From Bacillota bacterium (GTDB lineage Bacteria > Bacillota > UBA5301), in assembly GCA_012735535.1 (NCBI GenBank), contig JAAYHC010000023.1, positions 1 through 43,236 on the forward strand: a stretch of 43,236 nucleotides of DNA, read 5' to 3'. The position numbers and the translations under genes were made by a program. This document shows, piece after piece, positions 28,081 through 36,514 of this stretch (the first letter of the stretch is position 1; each line of letters opens with the position of its first letter). The notes beneath the pieces are model-generated. The model was given only the letters and a program-made list of their open reading frames with translations. It was not told where the DNA came from and did not search any database.

Positions 28081-30333
28081 GCTTAAGAGCAGTCCGAGCA
28101 CGTTGCGAGCCCAAAGGTTTGGATTGATCGCCCCGCCGGTACTCGCAAGCGAGACCGCTGTGCCGTCAGTCCGCAGGCGAATGTTGCCGCTGTGATCTGT
28201 CCGAAAGGCGGTAATCCCAGCCTGGGCCAATTTGGCCAGGGTATCACGGTTCGGCTGTCCCCGCCGCAGCCCCTCTCCGGAAATAATCGCGTACCGCGGA
28301 TTAACGATGGACAACCAGTGCGCGCTAAGGGAATGGCCGCCATGATGTGGCACTTTGAGCACGAGCGACTTAATCTCATTCGCCTGGGCTAATACTTTTT
28401 GTTCCTGTGCCGGAAGATCCCCGGCAAAAATTAGGCTAAAAAGGCCATATTCGATTCTAAACACCATTGATGCCCGGTTGGGATTAGCGAGATAATCCGC
28501 CGAGTATTCCTCCGGATATAAAATCTGGCCTGTACAGCCGGCTTGCGCAAAACTGAGGCCACGCTGGGCCGCCAGCGGACCATTCGCTATTTCCGGGGCC
28601 GGCAGTAAAGGCGGTATCATCCCGCCTGGACTGACCACACCGCCCACGGGAATCTCGGCGAAAACCGGCAGTAATCCTCCCGTATGGTCGGCATGCCAGT
28701 GTGAGATCATCACTGTGTCAAGAGAGGTGCAATTAGCGTATTTGAGAAAAGGCAAGACTACCGAGCGCCCAATCCAATCGTGCAAATCCGCCTCGGATTG
28801 ACCGCCGCCATCGATCAGCATTTTGCTGCCGCCTGGTAGCTCCAAATAAAAGGCGTCACCATGCCCAACATTCAAGACGGTTACCGCCAACCATGGTGAA
28901 TACTTTGCCCCGAGTGTTTGGCAGAGCGCATTGGCCTGAAGTAGGGCGATAATCAGGCAATAACAGACCCAGCTTATCACCCGGTCACGGCCCTGGCCGC
29001 AGACTTTGTCGCTCGCTCTACGGCAAAGAAACACGAGGGATGAATAACAGGCGAGCATGAACAAGAGCCCAACTGTACCCACCGTTACCGTCACGCCCGG
29101 CAAGCGGCTAGCGACAAGCAAAATTCGTTCCAGCGCTATTGTCAGCCGATCAATGATCCAGCCAAACCACAGGAAGAAATAATCACCGACACCGCAAAGC
29201 AGAAATGGCAAGGCCGCCAGCCCGCCGAGCACCAACACAAAGACAAACGGCGCGCAACCGATCGTCAAGAAAGGCCCCCAGGGATTGATCACCCCAAAAT
29301 AGGCGGCCGCGACCGGCATGATGACCGCCGTCACCACCAGACCCGGGTTTAATAGATTGCCGAGCCGCGTACTCTCGGATCGGAAAGAATTATAAAGGAT
29401 CAGGCCCCAAACGCAGATAATGCTCAAGCGAAAACCGAGGTTAAACAAGTAAGCCGGGTTTAACCATAACAGGAGTAAGAGCGTACGGCCAAAGGCTTCC
29501 CGCGCGGTCACCTGCCGCCCAATCCAACCGGCCAAGGCAAAATACAAACCGGCTACAACCGCCCTGGTTGCCGAGGCTCCTCCACCGGAAAGAATGGCAA
29601 ACAGGATAATCCCGGTCAAAACAGTCCGAGGCCGTTTATTGCGCAAAGTTAAAGTCACAGCTGCAACGTACATCCCGAGATGCAGCCCGGAAATCGCTAA
29701 GAGATGGGAAACCCCGGTTTTTTTGGCATTTTCATTAATCACCGGTGAAAGATCGGTGCGATCCCCGAATAACAGTGCCTTAAGCAGCCCTTTACTTTCC
29801 GGCTGAAGGTTTTGCGCCTGTTCCAGGCGGCGAAGCACCACCTGCCGGAGGTCCCAGTTGCCCCGACGGAGCAGCTCGATCCCATCCCCCGCACAGTTGA
29901 TCGTCCACCCCTGCAGATTGAAGGGGTCCCACCACAGCCAATGCTGCGGAGGCGTAAAGCGTTGATAGCGGGCGGCGCCCCGAACCAGCACCGCGTCACC
30001 GACTTCACACGGAACAGGCTGACCATTGACAAAAACCCTGAGAAGCGAAGACCGCGGCAGGCCACTCGGTCTTAAATCAAGCATACTCCCCCATTCATAC
30101 CGGCGGATCCGCTCAATCGAACCGGTAAGCACCACCCTCTCTCCCTGCAATTGGCGTTCCAAAGCTACTAGCCGCGCAGCGTCCTGCCAGGCTGCCACAT
30201 AATAGAGGTACAATACCGAGAGGAGTAATAAGCCTGTTTTACCCGGCTTTTTGCCGCCCACAATCAGGACAATAAGCCAGCCAAAAACAACCAGCAGTCC
30301 CGGATAGATGAGGCATCCGTATTCAGTCGGCAT
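28072..30333 (-). CDS. comEC: DNA uptake channel ComEC/Rec2
   Basis: Membrane protein thought to form the channel for transformation DNA. It has all three parts: an N-terminal OB/DUF4131 region with helices, the Competence domain of several helices (GVSHLLAISGLHLGMYVAAVTLTL), and a C-terminal metallo-beta-lactamase domain (SHWHADHTGGLLPVFAEI, KVPHHGGHSLSAHWL) that may be a nuclease. About 753 aa and intact. The ATG at 30333 (MPTEYGCLIYPG) is taken; a TTG at 30345 is possible. It overlaps comEA, so the two are coupled. Natural competence in the host is not shown by these genes alone. Confidence 0.93.
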   Translation of the reverse strand: MPTEYGCLIYPGLLVVFGWLIVLIVGGKKPGKTGLLLLSVLYLYYVAAWQDAARLVALERQLQGERVVLTGSIERIRRYEWGSMLDLRPSGLPRSSLLRVFVNGQPVPCEVGDAVLVRGAARYQRFTPPQHWLWWDPFNLQGWTINCAGDGIELLRRGNWDLRQVVLRRLEQAQNLQPESKGLLKALLFGDRTDLSPVINENAKKTGVSHLLAISGLHLGMYVAAVTLTLRNKRPRTVLTGIILFAILSGGGASATRAVVAGLYFALAGWIGRQVTAREAFGRTLLLLLWLNPAYLFNLGFRLSIICVWGLILYNSFRSESTRLGNLLNPGLVVTAVIMPVAAAYFGVINPWGPFLTIGCAPFVFVLVLGGLAALPFLLCGVGDYFFLWFGWIIDRLTIALERILLVASRLPGVTVTVGTVGLLFMLACYSSLVFLCRRASDKVCGQGRDRVISWVCYCLIIALLQANALCQTLGAKYSPWLAVTVLNVGHGDAFYLELPGGSKMLIDGGGQSEADLHDWIGRSVVLPFLKYANCTSLDTVMISHWHADHTGGLLPVFAEIPVGGVVSPGGMIPPLLPAPEIANGPLAAQRGLSFAQAGCTGQILYPEEYSADYLANPNRASMVFRIEYGLFSLIFAGDLPAQEQKVLAQANEIKSLVLKVPHHGGHSLSAHWLSIVNPRYAIISGEGLRRGQPNRDTLAKLAQAGITAFRTDHSGNIRLRTDGTAVSLASTGGAINPNLWARNVLGLLLSLL

Positions 30334-30700
30334 CGCGCTCGCCAATGACCAGAAATGGCCGGATCTGATTTAACTTGACCTCGCCTATACCGTTAACCTC
30401 TAAAAGCTCCTCGACACTGGAGATCCCACCGCTGTTCGTCCGGTACTCAATAATCCGCGCCGCCAAGGCCGGACCGATCCCGGGCAATTGCTCTAATTGC
30501 TCAGCACTGGCGGTGTTGACATCAAGCACTAGCGGGTCAGACGGTTGCGGGGTGGCCGGGACGCGCGAAGTCAGCTCCGAAAGTGGAGGGAGCTCGGTCA
30601 AGTGCCACACGATGCCCGCAGGTCCGAGAGCAAAATAACCGCGTAAAAAGGACAAACTCAGAGCTAAGAGAAATAAAGCCAGCATTGTTCGGGTTGACAC
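30323..30700 (-). CDS. comEA: Helix-hairpin-helix DNA-binding protein ComEA (minimal form)
   Basis: DNA receptor of the competence system. Residues 1-25 form a membrane anchor (TMLALFLLALSLSFLRGYFAL); a short proline-rich linker leads to the C-terminal double HhH domain (LDVNTASAEQLEQLPGIGPALAARIIEYRTNSGGISSVEELLEVNGIGEVKLNQI). The SLBB domain that most Firmicutes ComEA proteins have between anchor and HhH is missing, leaving about 125 aa. The GTG at 30700 with GAGGTGA upstream is a better start than the track's 30748. Coupled to comEC. Confidence 0.9.
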   Translation of the reverse strand: MSTRTMLALFLLALSLSFLRGYFALGPAGIVWHLTELPPLSELTSRVPATPQPSDPLVLDVNTASAEQLEQLPGIGPALAARIIEYRTNSGGISSVEELLEVNGIGEVKLNQIRPFLVIGERDAD

Positions 30701-30811
30701 GACCTTCACCTCAGCAAAATTGTAGCTGAAGAGCCTTCCCGTAAACAAAGCCGGCCTTAAGTCAAATCATTCATTTAACCGCTAGTACCGGTAAGCTTCG
30801 CCTATCCATTT

Positions 30812-31459
30812 CTAACGTTTCGGCACTTTTTCCCAGTCAGCTAGGAACCGTTCAATACCGATGTCGGTTAAGGGGTGTTGGACCATTTGCTGCAGGGTCT
30901 TATAGGGTATAGTAGCGATATGCGCACCGGCCAGAGCCGCCTCCACTACGTGGAGCGGATGTCTGATGCTGGCCGCAATGATTTCGGTCGAGAGGTCGTG
31001 TAACCGAAAGATCTCCGCGACCTGCCGGATCATAGCCATTCCCTCGGTGCTGATGTCGTCGAGGCGGCCCACAAAGGGGCTCACATAAGTGGCACCGGCT
31101 CTGGCAGCCAGTAAGGCTTGGTTGGGAGTAAAGGCCAGCGTCAGATTTGTTTTGATTCCTTGCTTGCTTAGGACACTCGTTGCCTTGAGCCCTTCCCAGC
31201 AAATGGGTATTTTAATAACAATATTCTTGTGCCAGCTCGCCAGTTCTTCGGCCTCGCGAATCATGCCGGCGGCCTCCGTGCTGACGACTTCAGCGCTAAT
31301 GGGGCCATCGACAATCTCGCAGATCTGGCTGACCACCTCGCGAAAATCCCGGCCCTCTTTGGCCACAAGTGACGGATTGGTCGTAACGCCGGCGATCACG
31401 CCGAGACTGGCCGCTTCCCGAATTTCATCGATATTAGCGGTGTCTAAAAACAATTTCAA
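30812..31459 (-). CDS. fsa: Transaldolase / fructose-6-phosphate aldolase-like protein (TalC/FSA family)
   Basis: TIM-barrel class I aldolase of 215 aa, the short bacterial transaldolase type. [28 protein letters not shown] gives the N-terminal Asp and TTNPS; the Schiff-base Lys is in [27 protein letters not shown] follows. Either transaldolase (pentose phosphate pathway) or fructose-6-phosphate aldolase activity is possible. The Thr usually found four residues after the Lys (KIPxT) is Cys here. The ORF starts TTG behind AGGGGGT. It follows the VOC gene by 12 bases, so likely one transcript with DUF362 and VOC. Confidence 0.9.
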   Translation of the reverse strand: MKLFLDTANIDEIREAASLGVIAGVTTNPSLVAKEGRDFREVVSQICEIVDGPISAEVVSTEAAGMIREAEELASWHKNIVIKIPICWEGLKATSVLSKQGIKTNLTLAFTPNQALLAARAGATYVSPFVGRLDDISTEGMAMIRQVAEIFRLHDLSTEIIAASIRHPLHVVEAALAGAHIATIPYKTLQQMVQHPLTDIGIERFLADWEKVPKR

Positions 31460-31471
31460 GTTAATTACCCC

Positions 31472-31816
31472 CTAATTCTCTATTAATTCTATGCGCAGAT
31501 TGTTCAAGACAAAAAAGCTTATCCTCTGACCGGAATTACCGGTGACCTGTCGCTCCTCGACCGCTCCGGCCTCAAGCAGACGAGTTTTCATCTGGTCAAA
31601 CTTATCAGTGGCAAAGGCAACGTGATCGATCCCCAGCTGATTGCGGCCCGTTTGTCGTAAGAACTCAATTTTAATGCCGGCAAAGTCGTATTCTTGTGCT
31701 GCCAGCCCGGCCTCGGTTATTGCCCATTGGCCAACAAGCTCAGCCTCGCAGACTTTGCTAATGGCAGCAGCTGATGCCAGGTCAGCAACATAGACGCCGA
31801 GATGAGCAAATCTCAC
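31472..31816 (-). CDS. VOC (glyoxalase/epimerase-like) superfamily protein
   Basis: A 114-aa protein of the vicinal-oxygen-chelate fold with two beta-alpha-beta-beta-beta modules. FAHLGVYVADLASA provides the first metal ligand His, GIDHVAFATDKFDQMKTRLLEAG the second, and FFVLNNLRIELIEN ends with the acidic ligand. The shape resembles methylmalonyl-CoA epimerase and glyoxalase I relatives but is shorter, so no substrate is assigned. GTG start at 31816 sits in TAGTG, overlapping the DUF362 stop by one base, behind GGAGGTGA. Confidence 0.82.
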   Translation of the reverse strand: MRFAHLGVYVADLASAAAISKVCEAELVGQWAITEAGLAAQEYDFAGIKIEFLRQTGRNQLGIDHVAFATDKFDQMKTRLLEAGAVEERQVTGNSGQRISFFVLNNLRIELIEN

Positions 31817-32925
31817 TATTTCACCTCCACCAGCTCATAATCACGCTGGCCCAACCCGATTTTCTCCGCATAAGCGAGTTGCACCTCCGGATCAACATCA
31901 GGATGGATGAGGCGGAATTTATCGGCGCCACTGGGCAAATCAGCAGCCTTAGAATTCGGCAAACCGGGCGCAGCATTGATGAGGTCGAGGCTGGCCTGGT
32001 CAATTGCTACCGGATCCGTACTGGCGAGAATCCCCAAATCAGGCACTATCGGGGCATCGGACCAGCTGAAACAATCGCATTCCGGGACAACATCCATCAC
32101 AAAATTGATAAACCCGGCTTTACCCTCTTTGGTCCGCATTAACCCGTACGCAAACTCGGCCATTCTCTCCTGGACCGCCCGCTTGGGTCCGCCCCACTGG
32201 ATCCGCATGACCCCATGTGGGCAATTGACCGGACATTCGCCGCAGCCAATGCAGAGATCGGTGTTGATTTGCGCCACCCCATCGACAACCGTAATGGCAG
32301 CAGCCGGGCACCAGCGCACACACACGCCGCAGCCGATGCAGCCCTCACCGACCTCAGGTCGTACGGCGGAATGCATCATTTGCTTGCCGCCTCGGCTGGC
32401 CCCGCCCATCGCGATATTCTTGATCGCCCCGCCAAAACCGGTGAGCGGATGTCCCTTCACATGGGAAAGCGCAATCAGACCATGCGCGTGATAAATGGCT
32501 GAAGCAATCTTCACTTTCTGAAAATGCTCGAGATTGATCTCGACTTCGATGAAATCTTTGCCATGCAGGCCGTCAGCGATAATGATGGGTGCGCCACAGA
32601 CGGCATAAGCAAATCCGTTAGCAATAGCGGCATTGAGATGATCGACCGCATTTGACCGCTCGCCCAGATACAGGGTATTCGTATCCGTTAAGAACGGCTT
32701 GCCCCCGGCCTTTTTCACCTCGGCGACTACCGTCCGGGCATAAATCGGACGCAAGAATGCCGTATTGCCCATCTCGCCAAAATGCAGTTTAACCGCGACC
32801 AAGTCATCCTGGTCAATACAGTTGGCCAATCCCGCCTGACGAAAGAGTCTGCTCAGTTTGCGCAAGAGGCTGTCGGAATCTTTGGCTGAACGCAGATTGA
32901 TATAATATACCTTGCTGGCCGGCAT
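31816..32925 (-). CDS. DUF362 domain protein with two 4Fe-4S clusters
   Basis: The N-terminal DUF362 domain (KVYYINLRSAKDSDSLLRKL, DLVAVKLHFGEMGNTAFLRP) spans about residues 1-190. A ferredoxin insert then holds two clusters (CIGCGVCVRWCPAAAI and CIGCGECPVNCPHG), followed by the rest of DUF362. The domain is widespread in anaerobes and its reaction is not known; a redox role is inferred. The track's start (33003) is too early; ATG 32925 (MPASKVYYINLR) follows AAGGGAGGG. About 369 aa. A 180-base leader with hairpins precedes it. Couples to VOC and fsa. Confidence 0.87.
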   Translation of the reverse strand: MPASKVYYINLRSAKDSDSLLRKLSRLFRQAGLANCIDQDDLVAVKLHFGEMGNTAFLRPIYARTVVAEVKKAGGKPFLTDTNTLYLGERSNAVDHLNAAIANGFAYAVCGAPIIIADGLHGKDFIEVEINLEHFQKVKIASAIYHAHGLIALSHVKGHPLTGFGGAIKNIAMGGASRGGKQMMHSAVRPEVGEGCIGCGVCVRWCPAAAITVVDGVAQINTDLCIGCGECPVNCPHGVMRIQWGGPKRAVQERMAEFAYGLMRTKEGKAGFINFVMDVVPECDCFSWSDAPIVPDLGILASTDPVAIDQASLDLINAAPGLPNSKAADLPSGADKFRLIHPDVDPEVQLAYAEKIGLGQRDYELVEVK

Positions 32926-33108
32926 ATGTTCGCCCTCCCTTAGTATGAAACCACAAATATCTTCCCATCTCTCCCCAGGATTTCCTGCCTCGTTTGCTTT
33001 CATCCTCAGAATTGGCGACGCCCGAGGGGAAGCCCATCCCTCGGGCGCTTAACTATAGACGATCCCGGAATCACCCGGAATCCATCGGCTAAGTTTATTT
33101 TTCTTTTC
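32926..33108 (-). ncRNA. Long structured 5' leader of the DUF362-VOC-fsa operon, unassigned
   Basis: About 180 bases lie between the promoter and the DUF362 start. Minus strand: GATTCCGG/CCGGGATC form an 8-pair hairpin (one G-U) that contains a direct repeat GATTCCGGG; it is framed by AACTTAG/CTATAGTT. A second hairpin CGCCCGAGGG/CCCTCGGGCG (33019-33047) is a perfect 10-pair stem with a 9-base loop and no T-run on either side. I do not recognise a known riboswitch class. The role as regulatory RNA is inference. Confidence 0.4.
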
Positions 33109-33115
33109 ACTTCCA

Positions 33116-33144
33116 ATTATGTAATATTTTGATTTGTTTTGCAA
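33116..33144 (-). promoter_or_regulatory. Sigma-A promoter of the DUF362-VOC-fsa operon
   Basis: Minus strand TTGCAA (33139-33144), 17-base AT-rich spacer, CATAAT (33116-33121). The -10 matches at five of six positions. Confidence 0.65.
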
Positions 33145-33204
33145 GAACAATAACTTTCATTTATGCTTTTCCGTCTGACTGCCTGGCAACTGCACTTTAT
33201 GCTA

Positions 33205-33236
33205 GAAAATAATAATGGCCCCCTGGCTTGGGGGCC
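33205..33236 (-). terminator. Terminator of leuS
   Basis: Minus strand GGCCCCC-AAGCCA-GGGGGCC followed by ATTATTATTTT. The 7-pair GC stem is strong though the U-tract is interrupted. Lies 22 bases past the leuS stop. Confidence 0.75.
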
Positions 33237-33257
33237 GATGACTCATTCTAGCTAAGC

Positions 33258-35741
33258 CTAGCCGATGACCACATTCACCAATTTTTCCGGAACCACAATT
33301 AGCTTGCGGATCGTCTTACCATTGAGAGCCTCGCTTACCTTCGGCAAGGCCTTGACCTTCTCCTCCAGCTCGGCTTCGGAGATTCCTTTCCTAACCAGCA
33401 GGCGATCGCGGACTTTACCGTTAATTTGGACGACGATCTCGACCTCATCTAAGACCAAGGCCGCCGGATCAAACTCCGGCCAGTTCTGCTCATGGACCGA
33501 GCCGTCAAACCCGAACGCGGACCAAATCTCCTCGGTGATATGCGGGGCAAACGGAGCCAGACAGAGCAATAAAGATTGCAGGGCTTCACGAACCACCCAA
33601 GGTTCCGAACGTTCCTGGTCTTCCGCGATGTACTTGGCGATCGTGTTGACCAACTCCATTAAGGCGCTGATTGCAGTGTTGAAGTTAAACCGTTCCTGAA
33701 TATCCTCGGAAACCCGTTTAATCGTGCTATGGGTCTTCCGGTGCAGTTCCAGGCCGGCCGGTGAAAGGGCCCCGGTAGCCGCATCCTGCCATACAGGAAG
33801 GTACTTTTCATAAATCTCGACCGCCAGCCGCCAAACCCGGTTCAAGAATCGATAACAACCCTCAACCCCCTGGTCGCTCCATTCCAAATCCTTCTCGGGC
33901 GGGGCGGCAAAGAGAATGAATAGGCGAGCGGTATCTGCGCCATAAGCATCGATGATGTAGTTTGGATCGACGACATTCCCCTTCGATTTGGACATTTTGA
34001 AGCCGTCTTTGGTCACCATACCCTGGGTCAACAAATTGGTAAACGGCTCTTCAAACCCGACCAGACCGAGGTCATAACAGACCATAGTGAAAAATCGCGC
34101 ATACATCAGGTGCAGAATCGCGTGCTCAATACCGCCGATGTACTGGTCGACCGGCATCCAATAGTCAGCCTTCTCCCGGCTAAACGGCATCTGCTCATTG
34201 AGCGGATCGGTATAGCGCAGAAAATACCAAGAAGAACAGACAAAGGTGTCCATGGTATCGGTTTCCCGTCTCGCCGGTCCGCCGCAAGTCGGACAAGTGG
34301 TCGCGACAAAATCAGCCAACTCCGCAAGGGGTGACTGCCCCGTCGGCTTAAAACGCACATCCTCCGGCAGAAGTACCGGCAGCTGATCTACGGGCACCGG
34401 CACAATCCCACAGTGCTCACAGTAAACAATGGGGATTGGTGCGCCCCAATACCGTTGCCGGGAAATTAACCAGTCCCGGAGACGATAATTGACCTGGGCC
34501 TGACCAATACCCAGTTCCTCAACCTTACGGATAACGGCACCGATGGCCTCTTGGGAGGGCATACCCGTAAACTCGCCCGAGTTCACCAAATACCCTTCCG
34601 CGGCAAAAGCCTCGGTTAACTCTTCACCCTTCAGCTCAACATCCTCCGGAGAGATTACCACGCGCACCGGAAGGCCATATTTGCGTGCAAACTCAAAGTC
34701 CCGCTGATCGTGGGCGGGAACACCCATCACGATACCGGTACCATAGCCCAGCAAGACATAGTTGGCCACCCAGATCGGCACTTTTTCCCCGTTCAACGGA
34801 TTAATCGCATAGGCTCCGGTGAAAACCCCTTCTTTCTCGGTATCGGCAGCCGTGCGCGCAATCTCATCTTGGTCCATCACCTTCCGCACAAAGCTCCGCA
34901 CAGCTTCAGCCTCGGGCTTACCGGCGATGAGCTTTTCCACCAACGGATGTTCCGGAGCGATCACCATGTACGTGACGCCGAAAATCGTATCCGGCCTGGT
35001 CGTAAAGACTGGGAGTTCTGCGCCTTCTTCACTGCGAAAGACCACACGCGCGCCCTCACTCCGCCCAATCCAGTTTTCTTGCATTACTTTGACCCGTTCC
35101 GGCCAGCCGGTCAACTTCGGCAAATTATCCAGCAAACGGTCGGCATAATCGGTAATCTTGAAAAACCACTGCTCCAAATTTTTCTTTTCAACCCTGGTGC
35201 TGCAGCGCTCACAAACACCGGCTCCGACAACCTGCTCATTAGCCAGGACAGTTTGGCACGACGGGCACCAGTTAACGTTCGCCTCTTTTCTGTAAGCTAA
35301 ACCCTTTTTGAAAAATTGCAAAAACAGCCATTGGGTCCATTTATAATAAGAGGGGTGACAAGAGGCTACCTCCCGATCCCAGTCATACGAAATCCCCATC
35401 CGTTTTAACTGCGAACGCATATTGGCAATATTGTCCCAGGTCCATTTGGCGGGTGGAATATTATTTTTGAGTGCTGCATTTTCAGCCGGCAATCCAAAAG
35501 CGTCCCAGCCCATGGGGTGCAAGACTTGATAACCTTTCATCCGATAAAATCTGGCTAAGACATCGCCGATCGAGTAGTTGCGAACGTGCCCCATATGCAG
35601 TTTGCCGGAGGGGTACGGAAACATCTCCAGGCAGTAGAACTTTGGTTTTCCGGAGACTTCGCTGACCTTGTAACTGCCTTGGCTTTCCCAGGTATTCTGC
35701 CATTTCTCCTCAATGGCCTTAAACGAATACTTTTGGTGCAT
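33258..35741 (-). CDS. leuS: Leucyl-tRNA synthetase
   Basis: Class Ia synthetase charging tRNA-Leu. The HIGH motif is [10 protein letters not shown] (about residue 47), the CP1 editing domain runs about 220-410 ([31 protein letters not shown]), and KMSKS is [15 protein letters not shown] (about 580). A Zn-type cysteine pair set CPSC and CERC is in the N-terminal insertion, and CPTC lies later; a C-terminal domain follows the anticodon-binding bundle. The track starts at 35759; ATG 35741 ([15 protein letters not shown]) fits better behind GAGGAGAG. About 827 aa, full length. It is controlled by the T-box leader upstream, and a tRNA-Ala gene shares its transcript. Confidence 0.97.
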   Translation of the reverse strand: MHQKYSFKAIEEKWQNTWESQGSYKVSEVSGKPKFYCLEMFPYPSGKLHMGHVRNYSIGDVLARFYRMKGYQVLHPMGWDAFGLPAENAALKNNIPPAKWTWDNIANMRSQLKRMGISYDWDREVASCHPSYYKWTQWLFLQFFKKGLAYRKEANVNWCPSCQTVLANEQVVGAGVCERCSTRVEKKNLEQWFFKITDYADRLLDNLPKLTGWPERVKVMQENWIGRSEGARVVFRSEEGAELPVFTTRPDTIFGVTYMVIAPEHPLVEKLIAGKPEAEAVRSFVRKVMDQDEIARTAADTEKEGVFTGAYAINPLNGEKVPIWVANYVLLGYGTGIVMGVPAHDQRDFEFARKYGLPVRVVISPEDVELKGEELTEAFAAEGYLVNSGEFTGMPSQEAIGAVIRKVEELGIGQAQVNYRLRDWLISRQRYWGAPIPIVYCEHCGIVPVPVDQLPVLLPEDVRFKPTGQSPLAELADFVATTCPTCGGPARRETDTMDTFVCSSWYFLRYTDPLNEQMPFSREKADYWMPVDQYIGGIEHAILHLMYARFFTMVCYDLGLVGFEEPFTNLLTQGMVTKDGFKMSKSKGNVVDPNYIIDAYGADTARLFILFAAPPEKDLEWSDQGVEGCYRFLNRVWRLAVEIYEKYLPVWQDAATGALSPAGLELHRKTHSTIKRVSEDIQERFNFNTAISALMELVNTIAKYIAEDQERSEPWVVREALQSLLLCLAPFAPHITEEIWSAFGFDGSVHEQNWPEFDPAALVLDEVEIVVQINGKVRDRLLVRKGISEAELEEKVKALPKVSEALNGKTIRKLIVVPEKLVNVVIG

Positions 35742-35766
35742 CGCATCCACTCTCCTCATCTAAGCT

Positions 35767-35797
35767 AAAAACCCCTCGCCACAAAGGGACGAGGGGT
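35767..35797 (-). terminator. Regulated terminator of the leuS T-box
   Basis: Minus strand ACCCCTCG/CGAGGGGT, 8-pair stem with an 11-base loop, then a T-run. Its 5' arm also pairs in the antiterminator. Lies 26 bases before the leuS start. Confidence 0.9.
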
Positions 35798-35827
35798 AAC
35801 TCGCGGTACCACCCTATTTTAAAAATA

Positions 35828-35903
<76 letters not shown>

Positions 35904-36090
35904 ACACACTTTTTACTCTCGAAAGTCGATAACGGTGACAACCGGCACAAGCTACTACTATTTCACCTGGCATCCCTCAGAGGCGAGTTGGGAACTTGTT
36001 GCCGGCTCACACCGCCCACCGGCTCTCTGAAACAGCGTTCTTACTACTCCTCATCATTGGATAGGTCTGTTTTCAATTTCGACAATGGTT

Positions 36091-36119
36091 ATTATATTAA
36101 AAGCCTTCGGTAGTGTCAA
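36091..36119 (-). promoter_or_regulatory. Consensus sigma-A promoter of the T-box/tRNA-Ala/leuS transcript
   Basis: Minus strand TTGACA (36114-36119), exactly 17 bases, TATAAT (36091-36096): a perfect consensus. Expected start near 36085. It overlaps no gene; rsfS ends 5 bases upstream. Confidence 0.93.
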
Positions 36120-36123
36120 GGGT

Positions 36124-36492
36124 TTAGGCCGAGAAATTGACCCGGGGTAGATCTTGCCAATGCTGCTCCAAGTCGTAGTAATCCCGGGCATCAACATGGA
36201 AGACGTGAACTACGACCCCTCCGTAATCCAGTAAAACCCACCGACCTCCGCCAAAGCCTTCCTTGTGCAGCGGACGCACCCCGAGCTCTTCGAGCCGCTC
36301 CTCAACCGCTTCGCTCAAAGCCTTAACTTGAATGGTCGAGTGCCCGCTGACAATGATAAAATAGTCCGTAATCACCAATTTGCTGCGCATATCAATCCCG
36401 ACAATCTGGGACCCCTTTTTCTCTTCTAAAGCAGCCACCACGGCTTTGGCGATCTCCTCACTACTTAATAAGGTCGTCTGCTCATTACTCAA
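36124..36492 (-). CDS. rsfS: Ribosomal silencing factor RsfS
   Basis: RsfS (RsfA/DUF143) binds L14 and blocks joining of ribosomal subunits in starvation. SSEEIAKAVVAALEEKKGSQIVGIDMRSKLVITDYFIIVSGHSTIQVKALSEAVEERL and GRWVLLDYGGVVVHVFHVDARDYYDLEQHW are the full domain. The track's start at 36528 overlaps the LCP gene; the TTG at 36492 behind GGGGAGGG gives 122 aa, the usual length, but the true start is uncertain. Last gene of the obg-to-rsfS run; no clear terminator before the leuS promoter. Confidence 0.93.
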   Translation of the reverse strand: MSNEQTTLLSSEEIAKAVVAALEEKKGSQIVGIDMRSKLVITDYFIIVSGHSTIQVKALSEAVEERLEELGVRPLHKEGFGGGRWVLLDYGGVVVHVFHVDARDYYDLEQHWQDLPRVNFSA

Positions 36493-36514
36493 GCTGTTCA
36501 ATCCCTCCCCAAAG

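Noticed and set aside
33019-33047. Perfect 10-bp palindromic stem as a terminator
   Set aside because: No T-run on either strand, and it lies downstream of the DUF362 promoter, so a leader hairpin is likelier.
35982-35987. Reading the T-box specifier as GCC (Ala) instead of CTC (Leu)
   Set aside because: GCC overlaps just 3' of CTC and would match the embedded tRNA-Ala, but the gene is leuS and CTC is at the normal distance after AA; CTC is the simpler reading.
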